DNA from: Bradyrhizobium sp. RP6
GTDB lineage: Bacteria > Pseudomonadota > Alphaproteobacteria > Rhizobiales > Xanthobacteraceae
Length of the DNA: 64,000 nt
Reading direction: 5' to 3'
Assembly: GCF_003837805.1 (NCBI RefSeq)
Contig: NZ_RQIT01000015.1
Coordinates: forward strand, 117,884 to 181,883
The notes under the pieces are model-generated. The model saw only the letters and a program-made list of their open reading frames with translations. It was not told the DNA's origin and did no database searches. A program made the translations under genes and the position numbers. Positions 18,233 to 26,515 of this stretch are shown here, one piece after another. Each line of letters begins with the position of its first letter. Within the stretch, counting starts at the first letter, position 1.

Positions 18233-19003
18233 ATGTCCAAGCGTTCGTTGCTCGCCTCACCGGCGAGATTCCTGCTTCCCGCGTTCCTGGTGCTCGGCCT
18301 CGGCGGCTGCCAGACCGCCGGCATCGAAGACGTGACCGGCGCGCTCGGCGTCAGATCGGAACCGGCCAGCAAAGCTGACGCCAAGCCGGATATGGCCGCC
18401 TTGCGCGAGCGCTATCGCGCCAGGCCCGGCGATCCCGGCGTTGCGCTCGCCTACGGCAAGGCGCTGCGCGAGACCGGTCAGCGCGCACAGGCCGTCGCAG
18501 TGCTGGAGCAGGCCGTGCTCGGCCATCCCAGCAACAAGGCGCTGCTCGCCGGCTATGGCCGAGCGCTCGCCGACAACGGCAATTTCCAGCAAGCCTTCGA
18601 CGTCCTCGGCCGCGCGCATTCGCCTGAGGATCCGGACTGGCGCATCCTGTCGGCGCAGGGCGCCGCGCTCGATCAGCTCGGCCGCAACGAGGAGGCGCAG
18701 CAATATTACGCCGCGGCGTTGAAGATCGTGCCGAACGAGCCGACCGTGCTGTCCAATCTCGGTCTGTCCTATATGCTGCAAAACAATCTGCCGAAGGCCG
18801 AACAGGTGCTCGGCCGCGCTTACCAGGGCAATCAGAACGATGCGCGGGTCCGCGCCAATCTCGCGCTCGTGCTGGGATTGCAGGGCCGCGAGTCCGAAGC
18901 CGAAATACTCGTGAAGGCCGATTTGCCGCCCGATCAGGCGGCGGAAAAGGTCGCGGCGCTGCGGCAGCTGCTGGCGAAGAAGCAGCAGCGGGCGGACAAG
19001 TAG
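18233..19003 (+). CDS. tadD: TadD-like TPR lipoprotein
   Basis: A 256-residue lipoprotein: the lipobox LGLGGC ends at Cys26. Tetratricopeptide-like helix pairs run from about residue 65 to 230 (for example LAYGKALRETGQRAQAV and NLGLSYMLQNNLPKAEQ). TadD is the pilotin or assembly factor of the Tad/Flp pilus secretin. The ATG at 18233 is chosen; an upstream TTG in frame at 18215 would add six residues. It is convergent with cpaE, not in line with it, unlike usual tad clusters. cpaF, tadB and tadC are not present here. Confidence 0.88.
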   Translation: MSKRSLLASPARFLLPAFLVLGLGGCQTAGIEDVTGALGVRSEPASKADAKPDMAALRERYRARPGDPGVALAYGKALRETGQRAQAVAVLEQAVLGHPSNKALLAGYGRALADNGNFQQAFDVLGRAHSPEDPDWRILSAQGAALDQLGRNEEAQQYYAAALKIVPNEPTVLSNLGLSYMLQNNLPKAEQVLGRAYQGNQNDARVRANLALVLGLQGRESEAEILVKADLPPDQAAEKVAALRQLLAKKQQRADK

Positions 19004-19017
19004 CCGCCCTTTCCAGG

Positions 19018-19078
19018 TTCCTGTTTCGACGCGTCGTGACGCGAACCGGGATCCGCTTCGCGCGAAAAGGCGCCTGCC
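19018..19078. repeat. Degenerate dispersed repeat between tadD and cpaE
   Basis: The stretch TTTCGACGCGTCGTGACGCG, followed by AACCGGGATCCGCTTCGCGC, is a degenerate member of the family that also occurs at 28955-29012. It fills the gap between the convergent tadD and cpaE stops. Confidence 0.55.
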
Positions 19079-19079
19079 G

Positions 19080-20369
19080 CTACGACGCCTTGCGATGCGG
19101 GGCTGACCCGCGCCCCGGCCTGCCCTTGAGCTTCTTCAACAGCGGCTCGAGCAGCGAGCGCTTCGGCTTCTTCACCTCGCCGCGGCCGGCGAGGCGGTTC
19201 GCCAGGTTCTGGAACAGAAGGGTGGTGCGGTGGGTCCTGGAGACCTCGGCGATCATCTGGCCGTTGTTGGCTGCGGTCGAGAACAGCTTCGAATCGAACG
19301 GGATCACCGCGATCGGCTGGCTCTCCATCGTCTTGGCGAACGCCTTGACATCGATCTCCGCGCGCTTGTGCATGCCGACCTGGTTGAGGCAGTACAGCGG
19401 CGGGCGATCGTTGGGGCGTGCCGCTGTCAGCACGGTCAGCATGTTCTTGGTGTTGCGCAAGTTGGCGAGATCGGGCTCGGCCACGATCACGATGTCGTCG
19501 GCGTTCACCAGCGCGCGCCGCGTCCAGCCGGACCATTGATGGGGAACGTCGAGCACGATGCAGGGCGTGGTCATGCGCAGCGTGTCGAACACCGCATCGA
19601 AAGCTTCGGCACCGAAATCGTAGACGCGGTCGAGCGTAGCCGGCGCCGCCAGCAGGCTGAGGCGATCGGTGCATTTGGCGAGCAGGCGCTCCATCAGTGC
19701 CGTGTCCGGCCGGTCCTGCGACAGCACCGCATTGGCGATGCCCTGTATCGGATCCTGGTTGTAGTCGAGGCCCGCCGTGCCGAAGGCGAGGTCGAGATCG
19801 ATCACGACGGAATCGAGCGCGAGGTCTCGGGCGATGGTCCAGGCCACATTGTGCGCGACGGTGGACGCACCGACGCCGCCCTTGGCGCCGACCACGGCGA
19901 TGACGCGGCCGGTGATGATGGCTTCGGAGGCCGAGAACAGGCTGCAGATCGAGCGGACGACGTCGAGGGTTTCGACCGGGCCGACCACGTAGTCGTTGAC
20001 GCCGCGGCGCACCAGCTCGCGATAGGGCGCGGTGTCGCTGGGGCTGCCGATCACGACCACGCGGGTGCCGGGATCGCAGACGCCGGCGAGGTCGTCCAGG
20101 CCCTCGAGGATGTCGCGCGTGCCGTCGGACTCGATGACGATCACGTTCGGCGTCGGCATCGATTCGTAGACCTCGATGGCCGCGGCGAGGCCGCCGTCCT
20201 TGACGGTGAGGTGGGCCTTGGCGAGCCGGCGATCCTCGCCCGCCGCGGACACCGCCTTGAGCGTCTGCTCGGTCTCGCAAAAGGCTTGCACGGAAATGCG
20301 AGGAACCGGTGCAATGTGTTCCTCGGGGTGCCGCGGATCGTCCGCTTCTTCGTGGTCGAAGCTTGTCAT
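19080..20369 (-). CDS. cpaE: CpaE/TadZ, pilus-localising ParA/MinD-like ATPase
   Basis: TadZ/CpaE places the Tad pilus machine at the pole. The ATG at 20367-20369 overlaps the cpaD stop as ATGA and gives 429 residues. The N-terminal third is an atypical receiver-like domain (IVIESDG, VVVIGSP). The MinD-like ATPase starts at about 155, with the deviant Walker A GAKGGVGAST at 161-170, and continues with VIDLDLAFG. The C-terminal 50 residues are basic. It is the last gene of cpaB-cpaC-cpaD-cpaE. Confidence 0.95.
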   Translation of the reverse strand: MTSFDHEEADDPRHPEEHIAPVPRISVQAFCETEQTLKAVSAAGEDRRLAKAHLTVKDGGLAAAIEVYESMPTPNVIVIESDGTRDILEGLDDLAGVCDPGTRVVVIGSPSDTAPYRELVRRGVNDYVVGPVETLDVVRSICSLFSASEAIITGRVIAVVGAKGGVGASTVAHNVAWTIARDLALDSVVIDLDLAFGTAGLDYNQDPIQGIANAVLSQDRPDTALMERLLAKCTDRLSLLAAPATLDRVYDFGAEAFDAVFDTLRMTTPCIVLDVPHQWSGWTRRALVNADDIVIVAEPDLANLRNTKNMLTVLTAARPNDRPPLYCLNQVGMHKRAEIDVKAFAKTMESQPIAVIPFDSKLFSTAANNGQMIAEVSRTHRTTLLFQNLANRLAGRGEVKKPKRSLLEPLLKKLKGRPGRGSAPHRKAS

Positions 20370-21100
20370 TTGCCGGTGTCGCTGAGTTTGGCCTTGTCGG
20401 ATTCGGGGTAGGGAGTCGCGGTCGTCGTGCCCTTGCGATAGCGTTCGAACGCGATGTTGCGCCGTGCGGTATAGGCCGGCGTTTCGGCGCGCGGCTGCTC
20501 GAGATCGGCCGGGTTGTCGATCATGGCCGCGAGATTGCGCTGGCTGGCGCAGCCCAGATTGAAATAGGGCCGGTTCTCGTTGTAGCCGGGATCGAGGATC
20601 GAGGGGCCGATGTCTTCCGGCCACAGTCCGCAGGGGCCGGCGACCGCCGCGATTTTCGAGTAACTCAGGCGGATGGTGGGCAGCAGCCCGGGATCCTCAG
20701 AGCGATAGGGATGCTGGACGATGGCACGCGACGGCACGCCGCCGGACGCGAGCACGGACCGGATCTCCTGGTAGGTCGCGGCTGCCGCGCGCGAATTGGC
20801 GGTGTCGACAGGCACGTCCACGATGACGGAGCCGGTGCCTTCGCGCGTCCAGTCCCGCGCGATGCCCGCGACGTCCGAATGCTGCGCCGGCGAGAGGCCG
20901 CCTCTCGCCTTGCCGACGAAGATCACGATCGAGCGCTTGCCCTCCTGCACTGCGATCGGGTGACGCTGGCGATAATCGGTCGGCACCGTCTGGGTGACGA
21001 TCTCGCCGGTGGTGTTGCAGGCGCCCAGCATGACGGAGATCCCCGCCAGTGCCAGCACCACGCGCAGATTGCGACGTCGATTGGCTGTCGTCTTCGTCAT
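20366..21100 (-). CDS. cpaD: CpaD family pilus assembly lipoprotein
   Basis: CpaD is an outer-membrane lipoprotein of the Tad pilus needed with the secretin CpaC. The ATG at 21098-21100 has GGATGAGG before it and opens a lipoprotein signal whose lipobox MLGAC ends at Cys28. The body has the family segments RHPIAVQEG and a C-terminal NLGCASQRNLAAMIDNPADL block, which is strongly diagnostic. An upstream in-frame start at 21142 is less likely. Length 244 residues. Confidence 0.94.
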   Translation of the reverse strand: MTKTTANRRRNLRVVLALAGISVMLGACNTTGEIVTQTVPTDYRQRHPIAVQEGKRSIVIFVGKARGGLSPAQHSDVAGIARDWTREGTGSVIVDVPVDTANSRAAAATYQEIRSVLASGGVPSRAIVQHPYRSEDPGLLPTIRLSYSKIAAVAGPCGLWPEDIGPSILDPGYNENRPYFNLGCASQRNLAAMIDNPADLEQPRAETPAYTARRNIAFERYRKGTTTATPYPESDKAKLSDTGK

Positions 21101-21156
21101 CGCCTCATCCCCTGCTGCCCCAATTCCTGCACCGATCCCCACGCCGCGCGTTCGTC

Positions 21157-22674
21157 TCAGTCGATGATGAAGCCGAAATCACCCGGCGTGCCGCCGATCG
21201 GATCGACGCGGCGCGCGATGCCGTAGAGGCGGTTCATGCGGCCGAGCAGCGCCGTCTGCGCATCCGAGGCCGGCGCAAAGCCGTCGTCGGGCCGCGACAA
21301 TTCCTTCTGGGCGACCGCGCGCACCACATAGGGCGTCACGATCACCATCAGCTCGGTCTCGTTGTTGACGAAGTCCTGGCTGCGGAACAGCGCGCCGATG
21401 ATCGGCAGCTGGTCGACGCCGGGCAGGCCGTTGATCGCCTGCTTGGTCTGCTGCTGGATCAGGCCGGCCATCGCCATCGAGCCGCCCGAGGGAATCTCCA
21501 GCGTGGTCTCGGCGCGGCGGGTCTGGATCGACGGGATGGTGATCGAGCTGGTCTGGCCCGCGGACACCGCTTGCGTCACGGAGATGGCGTTCTGACTCGA
21601 CAGCTCCGAGACTTCGGTCATCACGCGCAGGCTGATACGTCCCTCGCTGAGCACGACCGGCGTGAAGTTCAGGGAGATGCCGAATTTCTTGTAGGTGATC
21701 TGGGTGGTGCAGACATGGGTGACCGGATCGCAGGAGTAGCCCGCAGGGATCGGGAATTCGCCGCCGGCGATGAAAGTGGCGGACTCGCCGGAGATCGCCG
21801 TCAGGCTGGGCTCGGCCAGGGTCCGCATCACGCCGGCGCTTTCCATCGCGCGCATCGTGGCGTTGACCGTGGCCACGCCTTTCGCGAGTCCCGTGACACC
21901 GAGCCCGTTGCTGCTGACGAGCGGGCCGCCGGAGACCGAGAACGGGTTGGAGTTGTTGAAATTCACCACCGCGGTGCCGGCATTCAGGCTGGCGCTGAGA
22001 TCGACGCCGAGCTGCTTGACGATGTCGCGGCGCACTTCGCCGACCACGACCTTGAGCATCACCTGGTCGCGGCCGCGCACGACGATGTTGTTGACGATCT
22101 TGTCCGAGCCGCCGACGAGCTTGGCGGCGACGTCGCCGGCCTGCTGGGCCTCGACCGGGCTCGACACCGAGCCGGTCAGCATCACGCTGTCGCCGACGCC
22201 TTCGATCTGCACGCCCGGCAAGGACTGGCGCAGCGCCGCGCGCATGCCGTTGAGATCGCGCTTCACGGCGATGTCGTAGGAGGCGACCTGCTGGCCGTCG
22301 GCGGTGAAGAACACGACGTTGGTCTGGCCGACCTGGCCGCCGATGATATAGGCGCGCTGCGCCGAGCGGATCACCGCGTTGGCGATCTTGGGATCGGCCA
22401 CGAGCACGTCCTTGACCTCGCGCGGCAGGTCGATGACGACCGACTTGCCGACGCCGAGCGACAGGAATCGCGTTCTCGCGGGCGTAACCGTCGAGACCGG
22501 CGACACGCCGAGCTCAGGCGCTTGCATCGGCGTCTGGTCGCCGACCGGCGCATCCGCGGCGCTGACGGCCTCGGAGGCTGCGAGCAGCCCCAGCATCAAC
22601 ATCGTCCCCGCCAGGAACGAGCGCGCGCGCTTCCCCCGAATGCGCAGGCCCGTCCGATCGCCCCCGTAGCTCAT
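21157..22674 (-). CDS. cpaC: CpaC/RcpA, Tad pilus outer-membrane secretin
   Basis: Forms the outer-membrane ring through which the Flp pilus is extruded. The 505 residues have a signal peptide (about 1-41), an N-terminal pilus-secretin domain (GKSVVIDLPREVKDVLVADP), a BON-type region and the C-terminal secretin domain with the signature EIPSGGSMAMAGLI and a final LPIIGALFRSQ strand. It lies 10 bases after cpaB and 56 bases before cpaD on the same strand. Confidence 0.96.
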   Translation of the reverse strand: MSYGGDRTGLRIRGKRARSFLAGTMLMLGLLAASEAVSAADAPVGDQTPMQAPELGVSPVSTVTPARTRFLSLGVGKSVVIDLPREVKDVLVADPKIANAVIRSAQRAYIIGGQVGQTNVVFFTADGQQVASYDIAVKRDLNGMRAALRQSLPGVQIEGVGDSVMLTGSVSSPVEAQQAGDVAAKLVGGSDKIVNNIVVRGRDQVMLKVVVGEVRRDIVKQLGVDLSASLNAGTAVVNFNNSNPFSVSGGPLVSSNGLGVTGLAKGVATVNATMRAMESAGVMRTLAEPSLTAISGESATFIAGGEFPIPAGYSCDPVTHVCTTQITYKKFGISLNFTPVVLSEGRISLRVMTEVSELSSQNAISVTQAVSAGQTSSITIPSIQTRRAETTLEIPSGGSMAMAGLIQQQTKQAINGLPGVDQLPIIGALFRSQDFVNNETELMVIVTPYVVRAVAQKELSRPDDGFAPASDAQTALLGRMNRLYGIARRVDPIGGTPGDFGFIID

Positions 22675-22684
22675 GCTATCCCCA

Positions 22685-23503
22685 TCACTTCTGTGACGTC
22701 AGTTGTCGTGCCTGCACGCCGTAACGAATCACGTTCACGCCGCCCGGGCGCCTGATCGCCTGGTCCTCGGGCGTGCCGTCGATGGCATTGGCATCGACGA
22801 TGCTGCGCAGCGCGAGCGTCAGCGTGCCGCCCTGGCGTGCGGCCGAAAGTACTGCGACCTGGTCGGGCCTGAGCTCGAGCGTGACGGTCTTGCCGATCAC
22901 GGCGTTCTGGCCGTCCTTTTCCTTCGGCGCCTGGTCGATCGCGAGCACGCGGATGTTCATGAGAATCACCTCGGACAGGACGAGGTCGTTGCCGCCGGTC
23001 GGGCCGTCGTTGTTGCCGTCGGGATTCTTCAGGCGGCGGGTCAGGACGATGTCGACGCGGTCATTCGGAAGGATGAAGCCGCCGGCTCCCGTTTCGGCTG
23101 AAATCTCGGTGGAGACGGCGCGCATCCCGGACGGCAGGATCGCGGCCATGAAGCCGGAGCCTTCGGCCCTGACCAGCTTCTGCTCGCGGATCGGCTCGCC
23201 CTGCATCAACGGCACGCGTGCGATCGAGCCGGCGATCTGGGTCTGCGCGTCGGGCCTGCCGTCGCGGCGGATGAAGGCGCTGCTGGCAGTGGCGGCCGGC
23301 CAGGCCTGCCATTGCAGGTCGTCGGGCTTTACGGCCTGGCCGAGCTGGATATCGTTCTTCGCGACGAGCACCTCGACCGTCGGCAGCTTCTCGGCGACGG
23401 GAAGGGCAGGCGCGGGCTTGTTGTCGAAGCCGCTCGCCAGATACGCAGCGACGCCGCCGGCGCCCAGCGCGATGACGAGAACGACGATGCGTGCGGTGTT
23501 CAT
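22685..23503 (-). CDS. cpaB: CpaB/RcpC, Flp pilus assembly protein
   Basis: A periplasmic protein anchored by an N-terminal helix (residues about 5-24) and needed for Tad pilus secretion. A SAF domain follows (VEVLVAKNDIQLGQAV to about residue 110) and then the RcpC domain with MRAVSTEIS and RVDIVLTRR. Length 272 residues is typical. It is the first visible gene of the minus-strand cpa run; pilA, cpaA and tadG, which often precede it, are absent. Confidence 0.95.
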   Translation of the reverse strand: MNTARIVVLVIALGAGGVAAYLASGFDNKPAPALPVAEKLPTVEVLVAKNDIQLGQAVKPDDLQWQAWPAATASSAFIRRDGRPDAQTQIAGSIARVPLMQGEPIREQKLVRAEGSGFMAAILPSGMRAVSTEISAETGAGGFILPNDRVDIVLTRRLKNPDGNNDGPTGGNDLVLSEVILMNIRVLAIDQAPKEKDGQNAVIGKTVTLELRPDQVAVLSAARQGGTLTLALRSIVDANAIDGTPEDQAIRRPGGVNVIRYGVQARQLTSQK

Positions 23504-23870
23504 GCGCCTCTACTCTTACGCGGGGCACTCGAACCGCACCTTGCGTGTTCCCCCGCGTCGATGAGTAGGGAGCAAAAGTATAAGGGGTGTTGCGAGGCCG
23601 AATGCGATGACCGGCCGCGATGCTGGTTTTCGGCAGATGGTGAACGTGGCGTTATTCGATCCGCCAGCGGCTCCGTAGTTTCACGTAAGCGCGCCCCTGC
23701 GCTCGAACGAACGCGGGCGGCTTCATGGTGAACGCGTGGTTAGCGATGCGCGCGTGATGGGTGCCAACGGATCGCAGCCACGCTCCCCGCAACATCGGTG
23801 TCGTCCCGGCGTTCGCCGGGACGACGTTGAGGAGAGTTCGTGCGCTCCCCAACGCAATCGTTGCAAAGCG
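23504..23870. other. Intergenic region between cpaB and gshB
   Basis: 367 bases without a convincing gene. The right part holds a strong hairpin (23800-23825) downstream of gshB. The left part must hold the cpaB promoter, but I cannot point to clear -35 and -10 boxes. Short reading frames here lack a ribosome site or family resemblance. Confidence 0.6.
23800..23825. terminator. Hairpin downstream of gshB (terminator-like or REP-like)
   Basis: GTCGTCCCGGC (23800-23810) and GCCGGGACGAC (23815-23825) form an 11-base perfect stem with a GTTC loop, about 45 bases after the gshB stop. No T-run follows. The arms resemble dispersed GTCGTCCC repeats, so it may be a repeat that also ends the transcript. 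Confidence 0.5.
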
Positions 23871-24815
23871 TTACTTCTTCCGCTTCTGCTCGATCACGTT
23901 CCAGATCCTCGCTGCGACGTCAGGGCCGCCGAGCCGCGCGATGGCGCGGATGCCGGTCGGCGAGGTGACGTTGATCTCGGTGAGGTTGCCGTTGATGACG
24001 TCGATGCCGACGAACAGGAGGCCGCGCGCGCGCAACGCCGGGCCGACGGTGGCGCAGATCTCGCGCTCGCGCGGGGTGAGCTCCGTCTCCTGGGCCGCGC
24101 CGCCGCGCACCATGTTTGAGCGGAGGTCGTCGGCGGCCGGCACGCGGTTCACCGCGCCGGCGAACTCGCCGTCGACCAGGATGATGCGCTTGTCGCCGTG
24201 CTTCACCTCGGGGATGAATTGCTGGATCACCCAGGGCTCCCTGAACGTCACCGAGAACATGTCGAACAGCGACCCGAAATTCATGTCCTGCGGCATCACG
24301 CGGAACACCGCCGCGCCGCCATGGCCGTGCAGCGGCTTCATGACGACGGCGCCGTGCCTGTCGCGAAACGCGTTGATCTCGTCCAGGTCGCGCGAGATCA
24401 GCGTCGGCGGCATCAGCTGCGGAAAGTTCATCACGAACAGCTTTTCCGGTGCGTTGCGCACCGAGGCGGGATCGTTGACCACCAGCGTCTTCGGATGGAT
24501 GCGCTCCAGGAAATGCGTCGAGGTGATGTAGGCGAGGTCGAACGGCGGGTCCTGGCGGAGCAGCACCACGTCAAAGCCGTTCAGCGCTTCGCGCCTGGGC
24601 TCGCCCAAGGTGAAGTGGTCGCCGGGCTCGTCGCGCACGGTCAGGAGCTGAACCGGCGCGACCAGCTCTTCGCCGACCATCGAGAGCTTGTCGGGCGTGT
24701 AATAGGACAGGCCATGGCCGCGCTTCTGCGCTTCCAGAAGCAGCGCAAAGGTGGAATCGCCCTTGATGTTGATGCGGGCGATGGGATCCATCTGGACGGC
24801 GACATTGAGTTTCAT
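23871..24815 (-). CDS. gshB: Glutathione synthetase
   Basis: ATP-grasp ligase that joins gamma-glutamylcysteine and glycine. The ATG at 24813-24815 gives MKLNVAVQMDPI, the usual N-terminus, and 314 residues. Visible are VVLLRQDPPFDL, the ATP-binding segment VVMKPLHGHGG, and the C-terminal VGIDVINGNLTEINVTSPTG that binds metal and product. It is last of a minus-strand run rsmI-yraN-gshB, 10 bases after yraN. Confidence 0.97.
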   Translation of the reverse strand: MKLNVAVQMDPIARINIKGDSTFALLLEAQKRGHGLSYYTPDKLSMVGEELVAPVQLLTVRDEPGDHFTLGEPRREALNGFDVVLLRQDPPFDLAYITSTHFLERIHPKTLVVNDPASVRNAPEKLFVMNFPQLMPPTLISRDLDEINAFRDRHGAVVMKPLHGHGGAAVFRVMPQDMNFGSLFDMFSVTFREPWVIQQFIPEVKHGDKRIILVDGEFAGAVNRVPAADDLRSNMVRGGAAQETELTPREREICATVGPALRARGLLFVGIDVINGNLTEINVTSPTGIRAIARLGGPDVAARIWNVIEQKRKK

Positions 24816-24825
24816 GGTCTGCCTT

Positions 24826-25227
24826 TCAGGTCGAGGCGTCGAATGCCGCCAACACATGGCGCGGAAGCGAGCGCGGCGCAATCAGCATGGCGTCGAATCG
24901 CAATTCGAATTCGGCATGCTCGGGATGCGCTACGAGCCAGCCTTGTGCGGCGTCGATGATGCGCTGCTGCTGGCGCGGCGTCACGGCGAAAGCGGCGTCA
25001 TCCAGGCTCGCCCGCGCCTTGACCTCGACGAAAGCGATCAGGTTGCGGCGGCGCGCCACGATGTCGATCTCGCCATGCGGGGTGCGGTAGCGCTTGGCGA
25101 GGATGCGATAGCCCTTGGCCATCAGATAGGCCGCGGCGCGGCTCTCCGCGGAAATGCCGGTGCGGAACGCGGCGACGCGCTCGGGCGAGGCGACCTTCGG
25201 CTCCCTAGGGATCTCAGTCTTCGCCAT
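24826..25227 (-). CDS. YraN (UPF0102) endonuclease-like protein
   Basis: A 133-residue protein with the nuclease-like core of UPF0102: GYRILAKRYRTPHGEIDIVAR followed by LIAFVEVKARAS, which keeps the E-x-D...E-V-K residues of the restriction-endonuclease fold. Family members lie next to rsmI in many bacteria, as here, and a DNA-repair or transformation role has been suggested. The start at 25227 lies within the rsmI 3' end (14-base overlap). A longer reading to 25341 is entirely inside rsmI and rejected. Confidence 0.9.
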   Translation of the reverse strand: MAKTEIPREPKVASPERVAAFRTGISAESRAAAYLMAKGYRILAKRYRTPHGEIDIVARRRNLIAFVEVKARASLDDAAFAVTPRQQQRIIDAAQGWLVAHPEHAEFELRFDAMLIAPRSLPRHVLAAFDAST

Positions 25228-26164
25228 CGCCGCCTCGCAGATCCTTTGCGAGCTCCAGCGCACGGGCATAGACCTCGCGGCGCGGCCGGCCCGACAGTGC
25301 GACCGCATGCGCCACGGCATCCTTGACGCTGTTCGCGGCAAGCTGCTCGCGCAAGAGCCCGTCGAGCGCGTCCGATGCCAGCACGTCGGCGTCCGCTGCG
25401 GGCGGGCCGATCACCAGAACGAACTCGCCGCGCGTCTCCGGTGCGTCGGCCTGCCGCGCGAGCTCGGCGAGCGGCGCACGCCTGACCTCCTCGTGCAGCT
25501 TCGTCAGCTCGCGGCAGACCGCGGCCTCGCGTGCGCCCATGATCTCCGCGAGATCGTCCAAGGTGGCCTGCATACGGTTGCCCGATTCGAACATCACCAG
25601 CGTCGCGTCGATGCGCGCAAGCTCGGCGAGGCGCGCGCGGCGCGCCGCGGATTTCGCCGGCAGGAAACCCTCGAAGAAGAAGCGGTCGGTCGGCAGCGCG
25701 GCGACCGACAGCGCTGCCAGCACCGAGGACGGGCCCGGCAGCGCATACACCGGATGGCCGGCGGCGCAGACCTCGCGCACCAGCTTGAAGCCGGGATCGG
25801 AGATCAGCGGCGTACCGGCGTCCGACACCAGCGCGACCGAGCCGCCTTGCGCCAGCGCCTCCAGAAGCTTCGGGCGCGCCGCTTCCGCATTGTGCTCGTG
25901 ATATTGCTTGAGCGCTGCTGCGATCGCATAGCGCTCGGTCAAGCGGCGCGTGATGCGGGTGTCCTCGCAGGCGATGATATCGACGCCGGCGAGCGTCTGA
26001 AGCGCCCGCAGGGTGATGTCGCCGAGATTGCCAATGGGTGTCGCGACCAGATAGAGACCCGGCGCAGCCTTCGGCGCCGCGAGCCGATGGGCATCGATGG
26101 AGAAACCGCGCGAGGCGGTGTCTTGAGCTTCAGGCGTATTTATCGGGGCCGGCTTTGCGCGCAT
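25214..26164 (-). CDS. rsmI: 16S rRNA (cytidine-1402-2'-O)-methyltransferase
   Basis: SAM-dependent methyltransferase that acts on C1402 in the ribosomal decoding centre. The 316 residues begin with about 35 low-complexity residues, then the family start GLYLVATPIGNLGDIT, CEDTRITRRL, and LVSDAGTPLISDPG, which are diagnostic of the tetrapyrrole-methylase-like fold of RsmI. It heads the rsmI-yraN-gshB run and is divergent from the lipoprotein gene. Confidence 0.96.
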   Translation of the reverse strand: MRAKPAPINTPEAQDTASRGFSIDAHRLAAPKAAPGLYLVATPIGNLGDITLRALQTLAGVDIIACEDTRITRRLTERYAIAAALKQYHEHNAEAARPKLLEALAQGGSVALVSDAGTPLISDPGFKLVREVCAAGHPVYALPGPSSVLAALSVAALPTDRFFFEGFLPAKSAARRARLAELARIDATLVMFESGNRMQATLDDLAEIMGAREAAVCRELTKLHEEVRRAPLAELARQADAPETRGEFVLVIGPPAADADVLASDALDGLLREQLAANSVKDAVAHAVALSGRPRREVYARALELAKDLRGGDGED

Positions 26165-26515
26165 AATGAAGTCAACTTAGGCACGATCCGCAGGGCTGGG
26201 AACCTTCTGGTCGAAAAAGATCGTGCCCAAGATCGTGCCCAGATGGGGGGCGAGGAACGGACGGGAATGTGATCGGCCGGGATCACCTTGAGTGGGAATG
26301 AGGGGCCTTCGCGCCATATTCACGACGGAAACGCCGCCTTGATGCTGGAAGAGCGACGGCGAACGGCTGCCGGAACGGGAAGGCGGTCGCGTTAAGCGGC
26401 TGTTATCCTTTTGTTTTGGTTAACTGTTTGCCGACTATATGCCTGAATCCGCGGCCTGTGTCGCGGAAGGAATGTCGTGACGGGCCGGCGACGGCCAGTC
26501 AGAAGAGAAGCTGCC
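26165..26515. other. Divergent intergenic region, rsmI to LpoA-like gene
   Basis: 351 bases between divergent genes, so it should hold two promoters. I see a short direct repeat, AAGATCGTGCCCA, twice near 26218-26242, and AT-richer sequence around 26403-26445 before the plus-strand gene. No RNA gene, riboswitch or convincing small gene is visible. Confidence 0.5.

Noticed and set aside
25228..25341. Longer N-terminus for the YraN gene
   Set aside because: The extra 38 codons lie wholly within rsmI and have no family counterpart. The ATG at 25227 gives the normal protein.
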